A DNA stretch of 64,000 nt, from the NCBI RefSeq assembly GCF_025149785.1, contig NZ_CP102277.1, positions 744,001 to 808,000 on the forward strand, read 5' to 3'. The notes beneath the pieces are model-generated. The model was not told the origin of the DNA and made no database searches. It saw only the letters and a program-made list of their open reading frames with translations. Numbering within the stretch: the stretch's first letter is position 1; each line of letters starts with the position of its first letter. A program made the position numbers and the translations under genes. This DNA comes from Coprococcus comes ATCC 27758. GTDB taxonomy: Bacteria; Bacillota; Clostridia; Lachnospirales; Lachnospiraceae. This document shows, piece by piece, positions 53,440 to 61,971 of this stretch.

Positions 53440-53485
53440 CTTACAGCGACTGTAAGTGTTATTTATTGTGCTTCTGTGCTATCAT
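53440..53485 (+). promoter_or_regulatory. Bce-type operator and promoter of the transporter operon
   Basis: CTTACA (53440-53445) and TGTAAG (53451-53456) form an inverted repeat like the TNACA/TGTAA sites of BceR-type regulators, here with five bases between. Just downstream is a poor -35 and an extended -10, TGC-TATCAT, at 53477-53485. An activator at the palindrome would touch the -35 region. Confidence 0.6.
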
Positions 53486-53514
53486 TTACCCAGAAATGGA
53501 TAGGAGGCATTCAC

Positions 53515-54282
53515 ATGAAACCAATTTTGAATATTGAAAATCTTACCAAAGTCTATGGGACGTTGCCAAACCAGACGAGAGCACTGAACGGAATCACTTT
53601 TCAGGTCATGCCGGGAGAGTTTCTCGGTATTATGGGAAGCAGTGGTTCCGGCAAATCCACGCTTCTCAACTGTATTGCAACTGTGATTCAGCCTACAGGT
53701 GGAAGCATTCAGGTGGAGGGAGATACTCTGCAATCCCTCAAGGAAAAGGCTCTTGCCGAGTACCGTGGCAAAAAAGTTGGTTATCTATTCCAGAACTTTG
53801 AATTGCTGGACAACCTGACTGGCAGGGAAAATATCCTGCTCCCGACTTCCTTGCATGGGGTAGCCGAAACAGAAAGCAGCCAGCGGCTGAAGCAGTTGGC
53901 TGACTATCTGGAAATTTCTGATGTTCTGGATAAGTTTCCGTCCAAGATGTCCGGTGGCCAGCGTCAGCGTGTTGCGGCAGCAAGGGCTCTGATCTTACAT
54001 CCCCAAATGATCCTTGCCGATGAACCGACGGGTGCGCTGGATTCTAAGAACGCAAGAAGTCTTATGGAGAAGCTGTCCGGCCTGAATCGTGACGAACAAG
54101 CTACGATCCTGATGGTAACCCATGATTCCAATGCCGCCAGTTTCTGTAAGCGCATCCTGTTCATCCAGGATGGCGTGATCTTTCATGAGCTTCGGCGTGG
54201 AGACGAAAGCCAGCAGGAGTTCTACGGGCGCATCCTGAAGGTGATGGCGCAACTGGGAGGGGGCAGCGCAAATGTTCTCTAA
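53515..54282 (+). CDS. bceA: BceA-type ABC ATP-binding protein
   Basis: 255 residues from ATG 53515, behind TAGGAGG; a longer frame from 53401 has no ribosome site. Walker A is GSSGSGKSTLLNC, signature MSGGQRQRVAAARAL, Walker B ILADEPTGALDS. Together with the next gene it forms a BceAB-type system, which defends the cell wall against bacitracin-like or lantibiotic peptides and also signals their presence to the kinase. Codon use is slightly richer in GC than the 47-52 kb module, consistent with separate origin. Confidence 0.93.
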   Translation: MKPILNIENLTKVYGTLPNQTRALNGITFQVMPGEFLGIMGSSGSGKSTLLNCIATVIQPTGGSIQVEGDTLQSLKEKALAEYRGKKVGYLFQNFELLDNLTGRENILLPTSLHGVAETESSQRLKQLADYLEISDVLDKFPSKMSGGQRQRVAAARALILHPQMILADEPTGALDSKNARSLMEKLSGLNRDEQATILMVTHDSNAASFCKRILFIQDGVIFHELRRGDESQQEFYGRILKVMAQLGGGSANVL

Positions 54283-56344
54283 TCTCATTCTTCGGAACAG
54301 TCGCCGCAGTCGAAAGGAAAACGGTCTGTTTTTCAGCTCCCTGGTGATTTCTATTGTTGCATTTTACATGATTCTTTCCATCTCCACTCAAGATGTGATG
54401 CTCTTTTTGCAGAAAATGGAGAGTGACGCAGTTGACAAACTCCTGCTTCTGATTCCTGCGTTTTATGGGATGACCCTCGGTATTCTGTTCTTTTTGATCT
54501 ATTTTGCCTGCAAGTATCAGTTCGAGCGCAGACGGCATGAGTTTGGTGTTTATCTAATGTTGGGGATGCGTAGAAGTAAACTGTTTGGTATGCTTCTGGC
54601 GGAAGATTTCCTGACCAGTATTCTTGCCATGCTCATAGGATTACCTGTGGCTGTGGTGCTTTCAGAAATTGTCAGTCTTGTCACCGCCAAACTGGTAGGC
54701 ATGGGGATCATCGGTCATCAGTTTTCTTTATCCTGGTCTGCGATTGAATGGACGCTGGCAGGATTTCTGGCAATTAAGCTGACGGCACTTCTGATTTTGA
54801 GTGGACGAATCAGCCGCCAAGAGATCGGTACTTTGCTATCCCAGCCAACGAACCACCCCAAAAAGCAAATGCCATCTGTTATCTATGGACTGGCTGCTAT
54901 ATGCGGAAGTGTGATGTTGGCAGTGGCTTACTACATGGCGATTCAGAGAATTGCATGGACAAAGGTAAGTATGATGGGACTGACTTTGCTGTTGGGCATA
55001 GTTGGTACGATGCTGCTTTTCTATGGGATGCGTGCGCTGATTGCTTTGATTGTTAAGAAAGGAAAAGGAAATAAGCAGCTGCATGTATTTACCTTCCGGC
55101 AGATTCAGGAGAATGTCATTCATCAGTCAAACTCCATTGCCATCAGCTCCCTGCTGATTCTGGCAGCGCTGTGTTGTTTTGGTGCGGGCGTAGGAATTGC
55201 AGGAACGAATAGCCTGTCTTCTGACCATGTAATCGACTATACTTTTGAAGATCATACTGCAGAAGATTCATCGCAGGTTCTTCCGAATATAAAGGCAGCC
55301 CTGAAAGAAAACGGTTTGGAAAATCAATTTTCAGAGCTTTTTGAAATGAGGGTTGGGAGTATTCACACCACAGAAGATTATGATAATGCCTACAGCATGG
55401 ACGTTGTTATGGACTCTCTTCGAAGCCTGCCCCAGTCGGAAGACCGGGATGTCCTTTTGAACAATCTTGATTATGCCACATACCCATATTTGATTTGTTT
55501 ATCGGACTATAATCGTTTGTTGGAATTGTCCGGCAATCCGGCTCTCCAATTAGGCGAAAAGGAGGCCGCTGTCTATATTGATACAGAGTTTACTACGGTA
55601 AGCCGTACCGCAATGCTGAACCAAGTATTGGCCGGGCATCCCAAGGTGGAACTGGATGGTAGTCCGATTCATCTTACAGGAGAGGTTCAGTCTGTGAATT
55701 TGGTCACGGACCGTTCTATAACCTTGTCCTTTGCATTGATTCTTCCGGATGAAGCATTCCTATATTATAGCCAGGGGATGTATGATACCTATGTCAATGC
55801 GGTGCTCAGTGAACAGGCTCTGGATGGAAATAGCCTTATGACTGCATATTTGGATTTGAACGAGAAGCTGGACGAAACTGGCATTGAATATGAAAGCTAT
55901 CTTCAGAATATGGGTCGTCAGCTTTTCTACACCATAGCATCCAGTTATATTACCCTATATCTAGCAATTGTTTTCCTGGTAGTTGCCAACACCATCGTGG
56001 GTGTTCAGTTCCTGATGAGTCAGCAGAAAACCGGGCGCAGATACCAGACTCTGATCCGCCTGGGAGCTACTTACGAAACCCTTTGCCAGTCTGCTGGAAA
56101 GCAAATTACCTGGTTTATGGGACTTCCTGTATTGGTTGCGGCTGTCAGCAGTCTGTTTGGAGTCAGGGCGTTATTTACAGGGATACTCTCGTCTCGAACC
56201 CGTGGGACAGTGTCTGAAATGCTGCTTGTATCTGCTACTATGATTTTGCTGCTTTGCGTGATAGAATATATTTATATGAGAGTGGTCAAGCGCTCCAGTG
56301 ATCGGTATTTGCTGACACTGATGCAGCCACAGAGAGAAGAATAA
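54272..56344 (+). CDS. bceB: BceB-type ABC permease
   Basis: 690 residues. The predicted ten-span topology fits BceB: two N-terminal spans separated by a short loop, a block of spans to about residue 300, a large extracellular domain at about 310-540 and three C-terminal spans. The start overlaps the ATPase gene by 11 bases. The large outside domain is the peptide-sensing part in Bce systems. Which peptide is recognised cannot be told from sequence. Confidence 0.92.
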   Translation: MFSNLILRNSRRSRKENGLFFSSLVISIVAFYMILSISTQDVMLFLQKMESDAVDKLLLLIPAFYGMTLGILFFLIYFACKYQFERRRHEFGVYLMLGMRRSKLFGMLLAEDFLTSILAMLIGLPVAVVLSEIVSLVTAKLVGMGIIGHQFSLSWSAIEWTLAGFLAIKLTALLILSGRISRQEIGTLLSQPTNHPKKQMPSVIYGLAAICGSVMLAVAYYMAIQRIAWTKVSMMGLTLLLGIVGTMLLFYGMRALIALIVKKGKGNKQLHVFTFRQIQENVIHQSNSIAISSLLILAALCCFGAGVGIAGTNSLSSDHVIDYTFEDHTAEDSSQVLPNIKAALKENGLENQFSELFEMRVGSIHTTEDYDNAYSMDVVMDSLRSLPQSEDRDVLLNNLDYATYPYLICLSDYNRLLELSGNPALQLGEKEAAVYIDTEFTTVSRTAMLNQVLAGHPKVELDGSPIHLTGEVQSVNLVTDRSITLSFALILPDEAFLYYSQGMYDTYVNAVLSEQALDGNSLMTAYLDLNEKLDETGIEYESYLQNMGRQLFYTIASSYITLYLAIVFLVVANTIVGVQFLMSQQKTGRRYQTLIRLGATYETLCQSAGKQITWFMGLPVLVAAVSSLFGVRALFTGILSSRTRGTVSEMLLVSATMILLLCVIEYIYMRVVKRSSDRYLLTLMQPQREE

Positions 56345-56363
56345 TTTGGAAGGAGGTGCTGCC

Positions 56364-57041
56364 GTGAAAAGAATTGCTGTTGTGGAAGATGAAGTCTATA
56401 TGCGGGAAGAACTCTGCAATATGCTTCAAAAGGACGGGTATCTTGCGGAGGCAATCACCGAGTTGGAAGATGCCGTTCGGCTCCTGGCAGCCCTCCGTCC
56501 TGACCTTGTGATCTTAGACCTGAATTTGCCGGAGATCAGTGGCTTTCAAATCTGCCAGGAACTAAAGAATAAAACCGCTATCCCCGTCCTGGTACTGACT
56601 TCCAGAGATCAGGTAAAGGATGAACTGCAAGCGTTCCACTTGGGTGCTGATGAATATTTGACGAAGCCGTGCAGAAAAGATCGACTTCTTGCCAGGGTAT
56701 CCAATATTCTCAAAAGGTATGAAGGCCGTACCAATCTCATAGAGGGACCAGATTTCCTGTTAGACCAGCAGACCTACACGCTTTATATTCATAATACCTC
56801 TGTCGTGCTTCCAAAAAATCAGGGAAAACTGTTGGTTGCTCTTTTGTCCGGCGGCGATGCTCTGGTCACGACGGAGCAACTTTGCATAGCACTATGGGGA
56901 ACCACGGAATACATAGACGAAAATGCCTTGCAGGTTAATCTGACCAGGCTGAAAAAGACGATGTCCGGTCTTGAGATGAAGCAGCGAATCGTTGCGGTTC
57001 GTGGGATGGGCTATCGTCTGGAAACGGGGGTGGCTCCATGA
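56364..57041 (+). CDS. bceR: BceR-type response regulator
   Basis: 225 residues from GTG 56364, chosen because GGAAGGAGGTG lies just ahead; a TTG at 56346 would include the ribosome site. Receiver residues are E8, D9, D52 (LVILDLNLPE) and the Lys in LTKP. The C-terminal winged helix ends GMGYRLE. Its gene overlaps the kinase by four bases. It should bind the CTTACA/TGTAAG palindrome in front of the ATPase gene. Confidence 0.92.
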   Translation: MKRIAVVEDEVYMREELCNMLQKDGYLAEAITELEDAVRLLAALRPDLVILDLNLPEISGFQICQELKNKTAIPVLVLTSRDQVKDELQAFHLGADEYLTKPCRKDRLLARVSNILKRYEGRTNLIEGPDFLLDQQTYTLYIHNTSVVLPKNQGKLLVALLSGGDALVTTEQLCIALWGTTEYIDENALQVNLTRLKKTMSGLEMKQRIVAVRGMGYRLETGVAP

Positions 57042-58063
57042 AGCGGCTTTGGCGCATGATAGAACGGTACTACCCCTGGCTGCTGTTGCTGTTGGGCGTG
57101 GATTGCTTTTGTGCTATCATTCTTTGGATTTCTGACATTCAGGCATTTCAAACCTTGAGTGGGTTAGTAGTTCTGACAAGCCTCCTTTTGTTTTCAGCAA
57201 TTCTGTTTGTACTAAACAAGCGGGAGACCACCCGCCGAGAGCTGTTCCGGGATTTCCTCAGTGATCCTACCATCTGCAACGAGGAACGGCTGCTCAGTGC
57301 CATCAGCCGGGAAGAAGGAGAATCTATCCGGCTTCTGGCATCAGTTTTACAGGAACACAAAACTGAGAGTAACAGTATGGCAGATGCCCTACAGGACTAT
57401 GAAGAATATGTGGAGGGCTGGGCACATGAAGCGAAAACGCCCCTATCGTTGTTGACCATGCTCCTGGATAATCGGAGCAACGAAATGTCTCCTCCCCTGC
57501 AAGCAAAACTGGATTATGTCCGCAGTCAGCTTCAGGAGGATGTCACTCAGATGTTATACTATGCCCGGTTAAAGAGCAGTACAAAGGATTATCAGTTTAA
57601 GGATATCAATTTGAATGACTGCTTGGGGGAAGTTCTGGAGGACTATGCCCCACTTCTGGAAGAAAAGCAGTTTGTAATTATCAATAAACTGCAATCTGAA
57701 ACAGTCTATACAGACCGTAGAGGGCTTCAGTTTATGTTGGGACAGATCGTGAGCAATGCCATAAAATATAGCAGCGATAGTCCCATGCTAACAATCTCTA
57801 TGATACATTCGGAGATCGCAGATGTTCTTTCAGTTGAGGATAATGGCATCGGTGTAAAAAAATATGATCTGCCGTATATTTTTCAAAAGGGCTTTACCGG
57901 GGATTCTACTGACAGCAGAAAGAAAGCTACCGGTATAGGGCTTTACCTGGTTAAGAAGATGGCTGACGATCTAAACCTTCGTCTGGAAGCTGCTTCCCCG
58001 TGGGAAAAGGGCTTTAAGATAGTCATCTTCTTTCCAAAATTGAGATCCAACGGAGGAAAATAA
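57038..58063 (+). CDS. bceS: BceS-type intramembrane-sensing histidine kinase
   Basis: 341 residues. Two membrane spans (about 12-32 and 36-58) with almost no loop between, the hallmark of intramembrane-sensing kinases. The H-box is GWAHEAKTPLSLLTML with His near residue 131, followed by the ATPase motifs VSNAIKYS, VEDNGIGV and ATGIGLYLV. Kinases of this group receive the signal from their ABC permease, not from free ligand. Confidence 0.92.
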   Translation: MKRLWRMIERYYPWLLLLLGVDCFCAIILWISDIQAFQTLSGLVVLTSLLLFSAILFVLNKRETTRRELFRDFLSDPTICNEERLLSAISREEGESIRLLASVLQEHKTESNSMADALQDYEEYVEGWAHEAKTPLSLLTMLLDNRSNEMSPPLQAKLDYVRSQLQEDVTQMLYYARLKSSTKDYQFKDINLNDCLGEVLEDYAPLLEEKQFVIINKLQSETVYTDRRGLQFMLGQIVSNAIKYSSDSPMLTISMIHSEIADVLSVEDNGIGVKKYDLPYIFQKGFTGDSTDSRKKATGIGLYLVKKMADDLNLRLEAASPWEKGFKIVIFFPKLRSNGGK

Positions 58064-58101
58064 TATAAGCAAAAAACGGGGCTGTAAAATAAGTCTCTGC
58101 T

Positions 58102-58145
58102 AAAGAAACGCTAGTTCCGACAAATGCTGGTTCTGGCGTTTCTTT
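58102..58145 (+). terminator. Hairpin after the Bce-type operon, probable terminator
   Basis: AAAGAAACGC at 58102-58111 pairs perfectly with GCGTTTCTTT at 58136-58145. The T-run is inside the stem, and the bases after it are only moderately T-rich, so strength is uncertain. Confidence 0.6.
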
Positions 58146-58430
58146 ACATTAATATATGTTTTTTGAAAATCGTCACTGTTTTATGTAAAAAGGGTACACT
58201 TAATAAGCTTGGATAGATTTCTTCTGTACGTCCATATTTTTTATATCTTACATGTTGTTTTCGTTTGAAAAGAAATTTACGTCCAATAGGGCATATAGGA
58301 TTTCCGTTCTCATCTCTTATATAGTTTACAGCACGATAAGGATTCGTGTGATGTTTTTTATCTGCCGTTTCTTTTTTGTACATGGTAAATATCATTAAAT
58401 TTTTCCATTAAAGGTACAATGCATTCCATG
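58144..58430 (-). pseudogene. Fragment of an IS1182-type transposase
   Basis: On the minus strand a frame includes MYKKETADKKHHTNPYRAVN, NPICPIGRKFLF and VRYKKYGRTEEIY. This matches the mid-region of IS1182-family transposases, where a CPNG-like motif and YGRTEEYY precede the cysteine-rich stretch. It is interrupted by a stop near 58398 and lacks both ends. It lies between the Bce-type operon and repeat R2. Confidence 0.65.
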
Positions 58431-58483
58431 CCTTGTCTTCCATAAAATCAATTCTACGTTAAAAACATACCGTCTAGACAGCT

Positions 58484-58633
58484 ATTTTTTAAGCTATCAT
58501 TTGAAAGACATATATAATATATAGGCTCAAATGGTGAAAGTGCCCATTTGGGCCTATTATTGTATGAATTCATACGTTACAACCAGAGCAAGATCCACCC
58601 GTGTATTACAGTATTGTCATTTTGACAATTTTG
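58484..58633 (+). repeat. Repeat R2, copy 2
   Basis: Matches 52199-52345 over about 150 bases. The hairpin TAGGCTCAAATGG...CCCATTTGGGCCTA keeps pairing where the copies differ. Here R2 is followed by 116 bases that are missing in the left copy. Confidence 0.88.
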
Positions 58634-58749
58634 TATTACTTACGAGTAGTAGACTTGATGGGGATTACATCCCCATGCCCACGTGAAAATATAATTGCTG
58701 GCAATTACATTTTAGCAGACACGCAAGTGTTTCTGAGTAAGCATCACAG

Positions 58750-58830
58750 ACAACAAAATAAGAAAATTTTGATAAGGCATTCACCTGGATAGGTGAGTGT
58801 TTTTTTATTTTCAAATATTTAATTAATCGT
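58750..58830 (+). repeat. Repeat R1, copy 3 (contains a terminator)
   Basis: Shares ACAACAAAATAAG, AAATTTTGATAA and the CATTCACC hairpin with the copy at 46625-46712, but is more diverged toward its end. The hairpin TTCACCTGGATAGGTGAG is followed by TGTTTTTTT and would terminate transcription. Confidence 0.8.
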
Positions 58831-59040
58831 AAAAATAAAAAAGTTTTCCTCAGGGGGCTGTAAAAATGTCTCTCAGCGTTTCGTTTTATGTAAGGGTATT
58901 TTGGACAGGAAAAATATAAAAATTTTCATCAAGAACCTGTATTTATGCCCTTCATCTTTTGAATATATGTAAGGACATTTTTGAGCCGGCATAAAAATGT
59001 TTTTTACAACACTTAGAAATAGAAACGAGGCGAGAAAAGA
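58831..59040. other. Upstream region of the replication genes
   Basis: No gene. ATTTTCATCAAGAAC at 58922-58936 repeats 52411-52425, where it also follows R1. The first gene start at 59041 has only GAGGCGAG as ribosome site. Confidence 0.5.
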
Positions 59041-59568
59041 ATGAAATATGAATACATGAAGGAGTCAGAGCAGATGCTTCAGTACTTCCGGTTTCCGAAG
59101 TTTTTGCTAAAGCTTCGAATTTCTCAAAATGCAAAATTTCTTTATATGATTTTGTATGACCGGGCGCGGATATCGAGAAAGAATAGCTGGATAGACAAGT
59201 ATGGAAATGTTTATTTGATATTTCCAATTGATGAATTGTCTGTTCAAATCGGCAAATGCAAATCTTCTGTAAAAACAGCATTGAAGGAATTGGATGATGT
59301 GGGACTATTGGTTCGCAGATCCGGTGGATTTTCAAAACCCAATCATTTATATGTAAAAATTCCATCTGATGAGATAGGTTTACAGACGGTTGATGATAAG
59401 GCGGTTGAAAAGATGGCTGCAACAGAGTCGGGAAAGCACCCATCATCTGGTTGCAAAAATGGCTGTGCAGGAGTCGGAAATGTGGCACCTAGTAAAGTAA
59501 CTGAGAAATATAAAAGAAATAAATATCATGAAGTAAATTATTGCTATGGGGAAGGAGAGAGTTTGTGA
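59041..59568 (+). CDS. RepA-like replication initiator, short
   Basis: 175 residues. The N-terminal 120 resemble the RepA N-terminal winged-helix domain found in Gram-positive plasmids and integrative elements: FRFPKFLLKLRISQNAKFLY, then MILYDRARISRKNSW and a helix-turn-helix around IDELSVQIGKCKSSVKTAL. The C-terminal tail is low in similarity. In such elements the protein probably opens an origin for replication of the excised circle. It overlaps the DnaC-like gene (TGATG). Confidence 0.78.
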   Translation: MKYEYMKESEQMLQYFRFPKFLLKLRISQNAKFLYMILYDRARISRKNSWIDKYGNVYLIFPIDELSVQIGKCKSSVKTALKELDDVGLLVRRSGGFSKPNHLYVKIPSDEIGLQTVDDKAVEKMAATESGKHPSSGCKNGCAGVGNVAPSKVTEKYKRNKYHEVNYCYGEGESL

Positions 59569-60383
59569 TGAGAGAAGAAGATACTGTATGTGTAGGCAGT
59601 GATGGTTTGAAATACTGCAAAGTCTGTGGGGAAGCGAAAGAAGCATTTTTCCCCAAGGGGGGCTTTATGGGAATGAAGAAACATTCCAGGCAATGTGTCT
59701 GTGACAGAAAAGCGTATGAAGAAGAACAAAAATATTTTAAAGACAAAGAGCACCGGGAATTAGTCAGCAGAAATACAAGCATCTGTTTTGACGAGAGCAG
59801 AATGGAAGAGTGGACATTTGAGAATGCAGATATGTCAGATGCGGTAATGCATAAGGCAAAAAATTATGTTGATAACTGGGAGAAAATGAAAAGAAATCAT
59901 ATAGGCTGTTTGTTCTGGGGACCGGTTGGTACCGGGAAAAGTTATGTTGCCGGATGCATTGCCAATGAACTTCTTAAGCGGGAAGTAACGGTAAAGATGA
60001 CAAATTTCAATACCATTATTGATGATATATTTCCACTGGCAGACAAAACGGAATATATCAATGCATTGGCTTCTTACCAGCTTTTGATTATTGATGATCT
60101 TGGAGTGGAACGAAATTCAGAATATGCGTTAGGAATTGTTTTTAGCGTCATAGACCGCAGGATCCGTTCGGGACGACCTTTGATCATCACAACCAATCTT
60201 CCGCTGAAAGAAATAAAAAGCGAGACCATGTTGGACAAAAGGCGTATCTATGATCGTATTTTAGAAATGTGTACACCAATGTATGTTGGAGGTACAAGTA
60301 AACGAGAAGCGATTGCAAGTATGAAAATGGAGAAAGCGAAAACGTTGTTGAATACAAAGAATGATCGTGTGTATTGCGGATAG
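59568..60383 (+). CDS. DnaC-like ATPase (helicase loader type)
   Basis: 271 residues from ATG 59568, which overlaps the preceding stop codon; GAAGGAGAG is the ribosome site. An N-terminal cysteine motif (CKVCGEAKEAFF, later CVCD) suggests a zinc site. The AAA+ core has Walker A GPVGTGKSYVAG, Walker B LLIIDDLGVER and ITTNLP as sensor 1. It resembles DnaC/IstB ATPases of integrative elements and likely loads helicase at the element's origin with the RepA-like protein. Confidence 0.87.
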   Translation: MREEDTVCVGSDGLKYCKVCGEAKEAFFPKGGFMGMKKHSRQCVCDRKAYEEEQKYFKDKEHRELVSRNTSICFDESRMEEWTFENADMSDAVMHKAKNYVDNWEKMKRNHIGCLFWGPVGTGKSYVAGCIANELLKREVTVKMTNFNTIIDDIFPLADKTEYINALASYQLLIIDDLGVERNSEYALGIVFSVIDRRIRSGRPLIITTNLPLKEIKSETMLDKRRIYDRILEMCTPMYVGGTSKREAIASMKMEKAKTLLNTKNDRVYCG

Positions 60384-60424
60384 AAGTGTATGCTACGCAC
60401 GTTAAATAATAAGGGAAGGATTTT

Positions 60425-60625
60425 ATGAGCAAACAACATGTTGCGATATGTGAAAAAGTGGCTCTTACAATTGAAGAGGCAGCAGAATACAGTAATATTG
60501 GACAAAACAGAATAAGTGGTCTTTTGAAAGAACCGAGATGTCCGTTTGTGCTTTACGTAGGCACGAAAAAACTTGTAAAGAGAAAAGAATTTGAAAAATT
60601 CATTTCGGAAAGTGTGGAAATATAA
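60425..60625 (+). CDS. xis: Excisionase
   Basis: 66 residues with the winged-helix layout of Tn916-type excisionases: KVALTIEEAAEYSNIGQNRI, then a middle LLKEPRCPFVLYVGTKKLVK and a basic C-terminus. Xis bends the attachment-site DNA and steers the integrase toward excision. AGGGAAGG lies before the start. It lies 115 bases ahead of int, the usual order. Confidence 0.88.
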   Translation: MSKQHVAICEKVALTIEEAAEYSNIGQNRISGLLKEPRCPFVLYVGTKKLVKRKEFEKFISESVEI

Positions 60626-60669
60626 ATGATTGACAGGAGATGGGGCAGGAGATGAGATGAAAATGAATA

Positions 60670-60698
60670 TTCACAAAAATAAGATGCTATGGTATAAT
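60670..60698 (+). promoter_or_regulatory. Promoter of the integrase gene
   Basis: TTCACA at 60670-60675, 17 bases, then extended TGG-TATAAT at 60693-60698. GAGAGGAG precedes ATG 60741. The region matches 52520-52563 left of the element. Confidence 0.78.
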
Positions 60699-60740
60699 AC
60701 AAGGTACTGTATTAGGGCTTCTTATGAGAGGAGCTGAAAT

Positions 60741-61871
60741 ATGGGAAAAGATTTAAAAGGCAAAGAACTTGGCAAGGGAATATCCCAGGAAAGTACGGGA
60801 TTATACTCAGCCAGATTTGTAGATCGGTTTGGAAAGAGAAAACATAAACGATTCAAAAAGCTGCAAGAGTGCAGAGCATGGATTGCTGATGCGACTTATG
60901 TGGATGAACACAGTGATATTTCAATGCCATCAGATATGCTGGTCGATCAATGGTTTGATTATTGGATTGGGATAAAAAAGAAAACAGTCCGTTCAAATAC
61001 TGTTCGCAATTATACGGAGAGATATATTAAAAATATTAAACCGGTAATTGGGAAGATGACACTATCAGACGTGAAACCACTTCAATGTCAGAAAATATTT
61101 TATGATATGGCAGATCAGGGGTATCGCACATCTACAATTTATCAGGCAAGAATTGCATTATACAATATGTTTGAGTATGCAAAAGAGAATGAAGTCTTGC
61201 GTAGCAATCCCTGTAAAAAATCTGTGAAAAGTGATATGGGAAAGCCTTCTGAGAAGAAGGTTGCTTTAACAAGAGACATACAAAAAACATTTTTACAATA
61301 TGCAGAAAATCAAAGCTATGAAAATCAGTATCGTTTTATACTACAAACCGGATTGCGAACAGGCGAATTGGTAGGATTGAAATGGGGAGATGTCGATTTT
61401 AAATCCAAAACAATTCAGATTCGCAGAAGTATGGAATATCGTTACAGTGCAAAGGAGTGGCGTATCGGAGAACCAAAGAGTAAATCAGGTTACCGTACGA
61501 TACCCTTAACAGAAGAAGCGGTTTCTATACTAAAAAAACAAAAAGAAAAGAATAAGAGGATTTCAGAAATTTCAACAGAATGGGAAGAATTTGTGTTTCT
61601 GTGTCGAAAAGGAACACCTGTCAAGAACAGTACATATGATACAGCGCTGTTTAAAATCTGTGACAAAGCAAAAATTCCAAGATTTTCGATGCATATCTTG
61701 AGACATACTTTTGCTACCAGATGTATTGAAGCAGGAATGAAACCGAAAACACTTCAGATGTTACTGGGCCATTCGAATATTGGAATTACAATGAACTTAT
61801 ATGTTCATACTACCGAGGAAGAAAAGAAAAAAGAAATGGACTTGGTAGCAGAAGCACTTATGGCAATGTAA
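60741..61871 (+). CDS. int: Tyrosine integrase of the ychF element
   Basis: 376 residues of the Tn916-like class. An N-terminal arm-binding domain (about 1-60) comes before the core-binding domain (about 65-160). Catalytic residues are R206 (TGLRTGELVGL), a Lys near 246-248, H318 and R321 (HILRHTFATR), H344 (LGHSNIG) and Y354 (NLYVHT); all are present. It ends 50 bases before attR and reads toward ychF, so its transcript may continue into ychF, since no terminator is visible between them. Confidence 0.94.
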   Translation: MGKDLKGKELGKGISQESTGLYSARFVDRFGKRKHKRFKKLQECRAWIADATYVDEHSDISMPSDMLVDQWFDYWIGIKKKTVRSNTVRNYTERYIKNIKPVIGKMTLSDVKPLQCQKIFYDMADQGYRTSTIYQARIALYNMFEYAKENEVLRSNPCKKSVKSDMGKPSEKKVALTRDIQKTFLQYAENQSYENQYRFILQTGLRTGELVGLKWGDVDFKSKTIQIRRSMEYRYSAKEWRIGEPKSKSGYRTIPLTEEAVSILKKQKEKNKRISEISTEWEEFVFLCRKGTPVKNSTYDTALFKICDKAKIPRFSMHILRHTFATRCIEAGMKPKTLQMLLGHSNIGITMNLYVHTTEEEKKKEMDLVAEALMAM

Positions 61872-61892
61872 TGGCCCACTAAATGGCCCACT
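61871..61892. repeat. Right subterminal TGGCCCA repeats, possible integrase arm sites
   Basis: ATGGCCCACT occurs at 61871-61880 and again at 61883-61892, 12 bases apart, starting in the int stop codon. The same core occurs twice near the left end. Confidence 0.6.
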
Positions 61893-61921
61893 TGCAAAAA
61901 TAAGTATGCTGAAATCCCTTG

Positions 61922-61971
61922 AAATCAAAGGATTTATAGGAGGAAATAGAAAAAATGAAATTAGGAATCGT
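61922..61971 (+). repeat. Right attachment site (attR) in the ychF start
   Basis: Matches 52584-52633 with two changes over 50 bases. It contains the ychF ribosome site and codons 1-6. Beyond it ychF continues normally, so the element rebuilds the gene start at this end. Confidence 0.9.

Larger units (their letters stand above)
52584..61971. mobile_element. Integrative element inserted at the 5' end of ychF
   Basis: About 9.4 kb bounded by the 50-bp direct repeats. Order of genes: Bce-type ABC ATPase and permease, response regulator, kinase, transposase fragment, RepA-like protein, DnaC-like ATPase, excisionase, tyrosine integrase next to attR. TGGCCCA-rich repeats near both ends (52762-52782, 61871-61892) could be integrase arm sites. 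I find no relaxase or coupling protein, so it is not a complete conjugative element; it may be mobilised in trans or be a reduced relative. Confidence 0.85.

Noticed and set aside
53401-53514. Upstream extension of the BceA-type gene
   Set aside because: It would place the promoter and operator inside the gene; TAGGAGG marks ATG 53515.
58601-58792. A 63-codon plus-strand frame between R2 and R1
   Set aside because: It begins inside repeat R2, has no ribosome site, and its sequence does not resemble a protein family.
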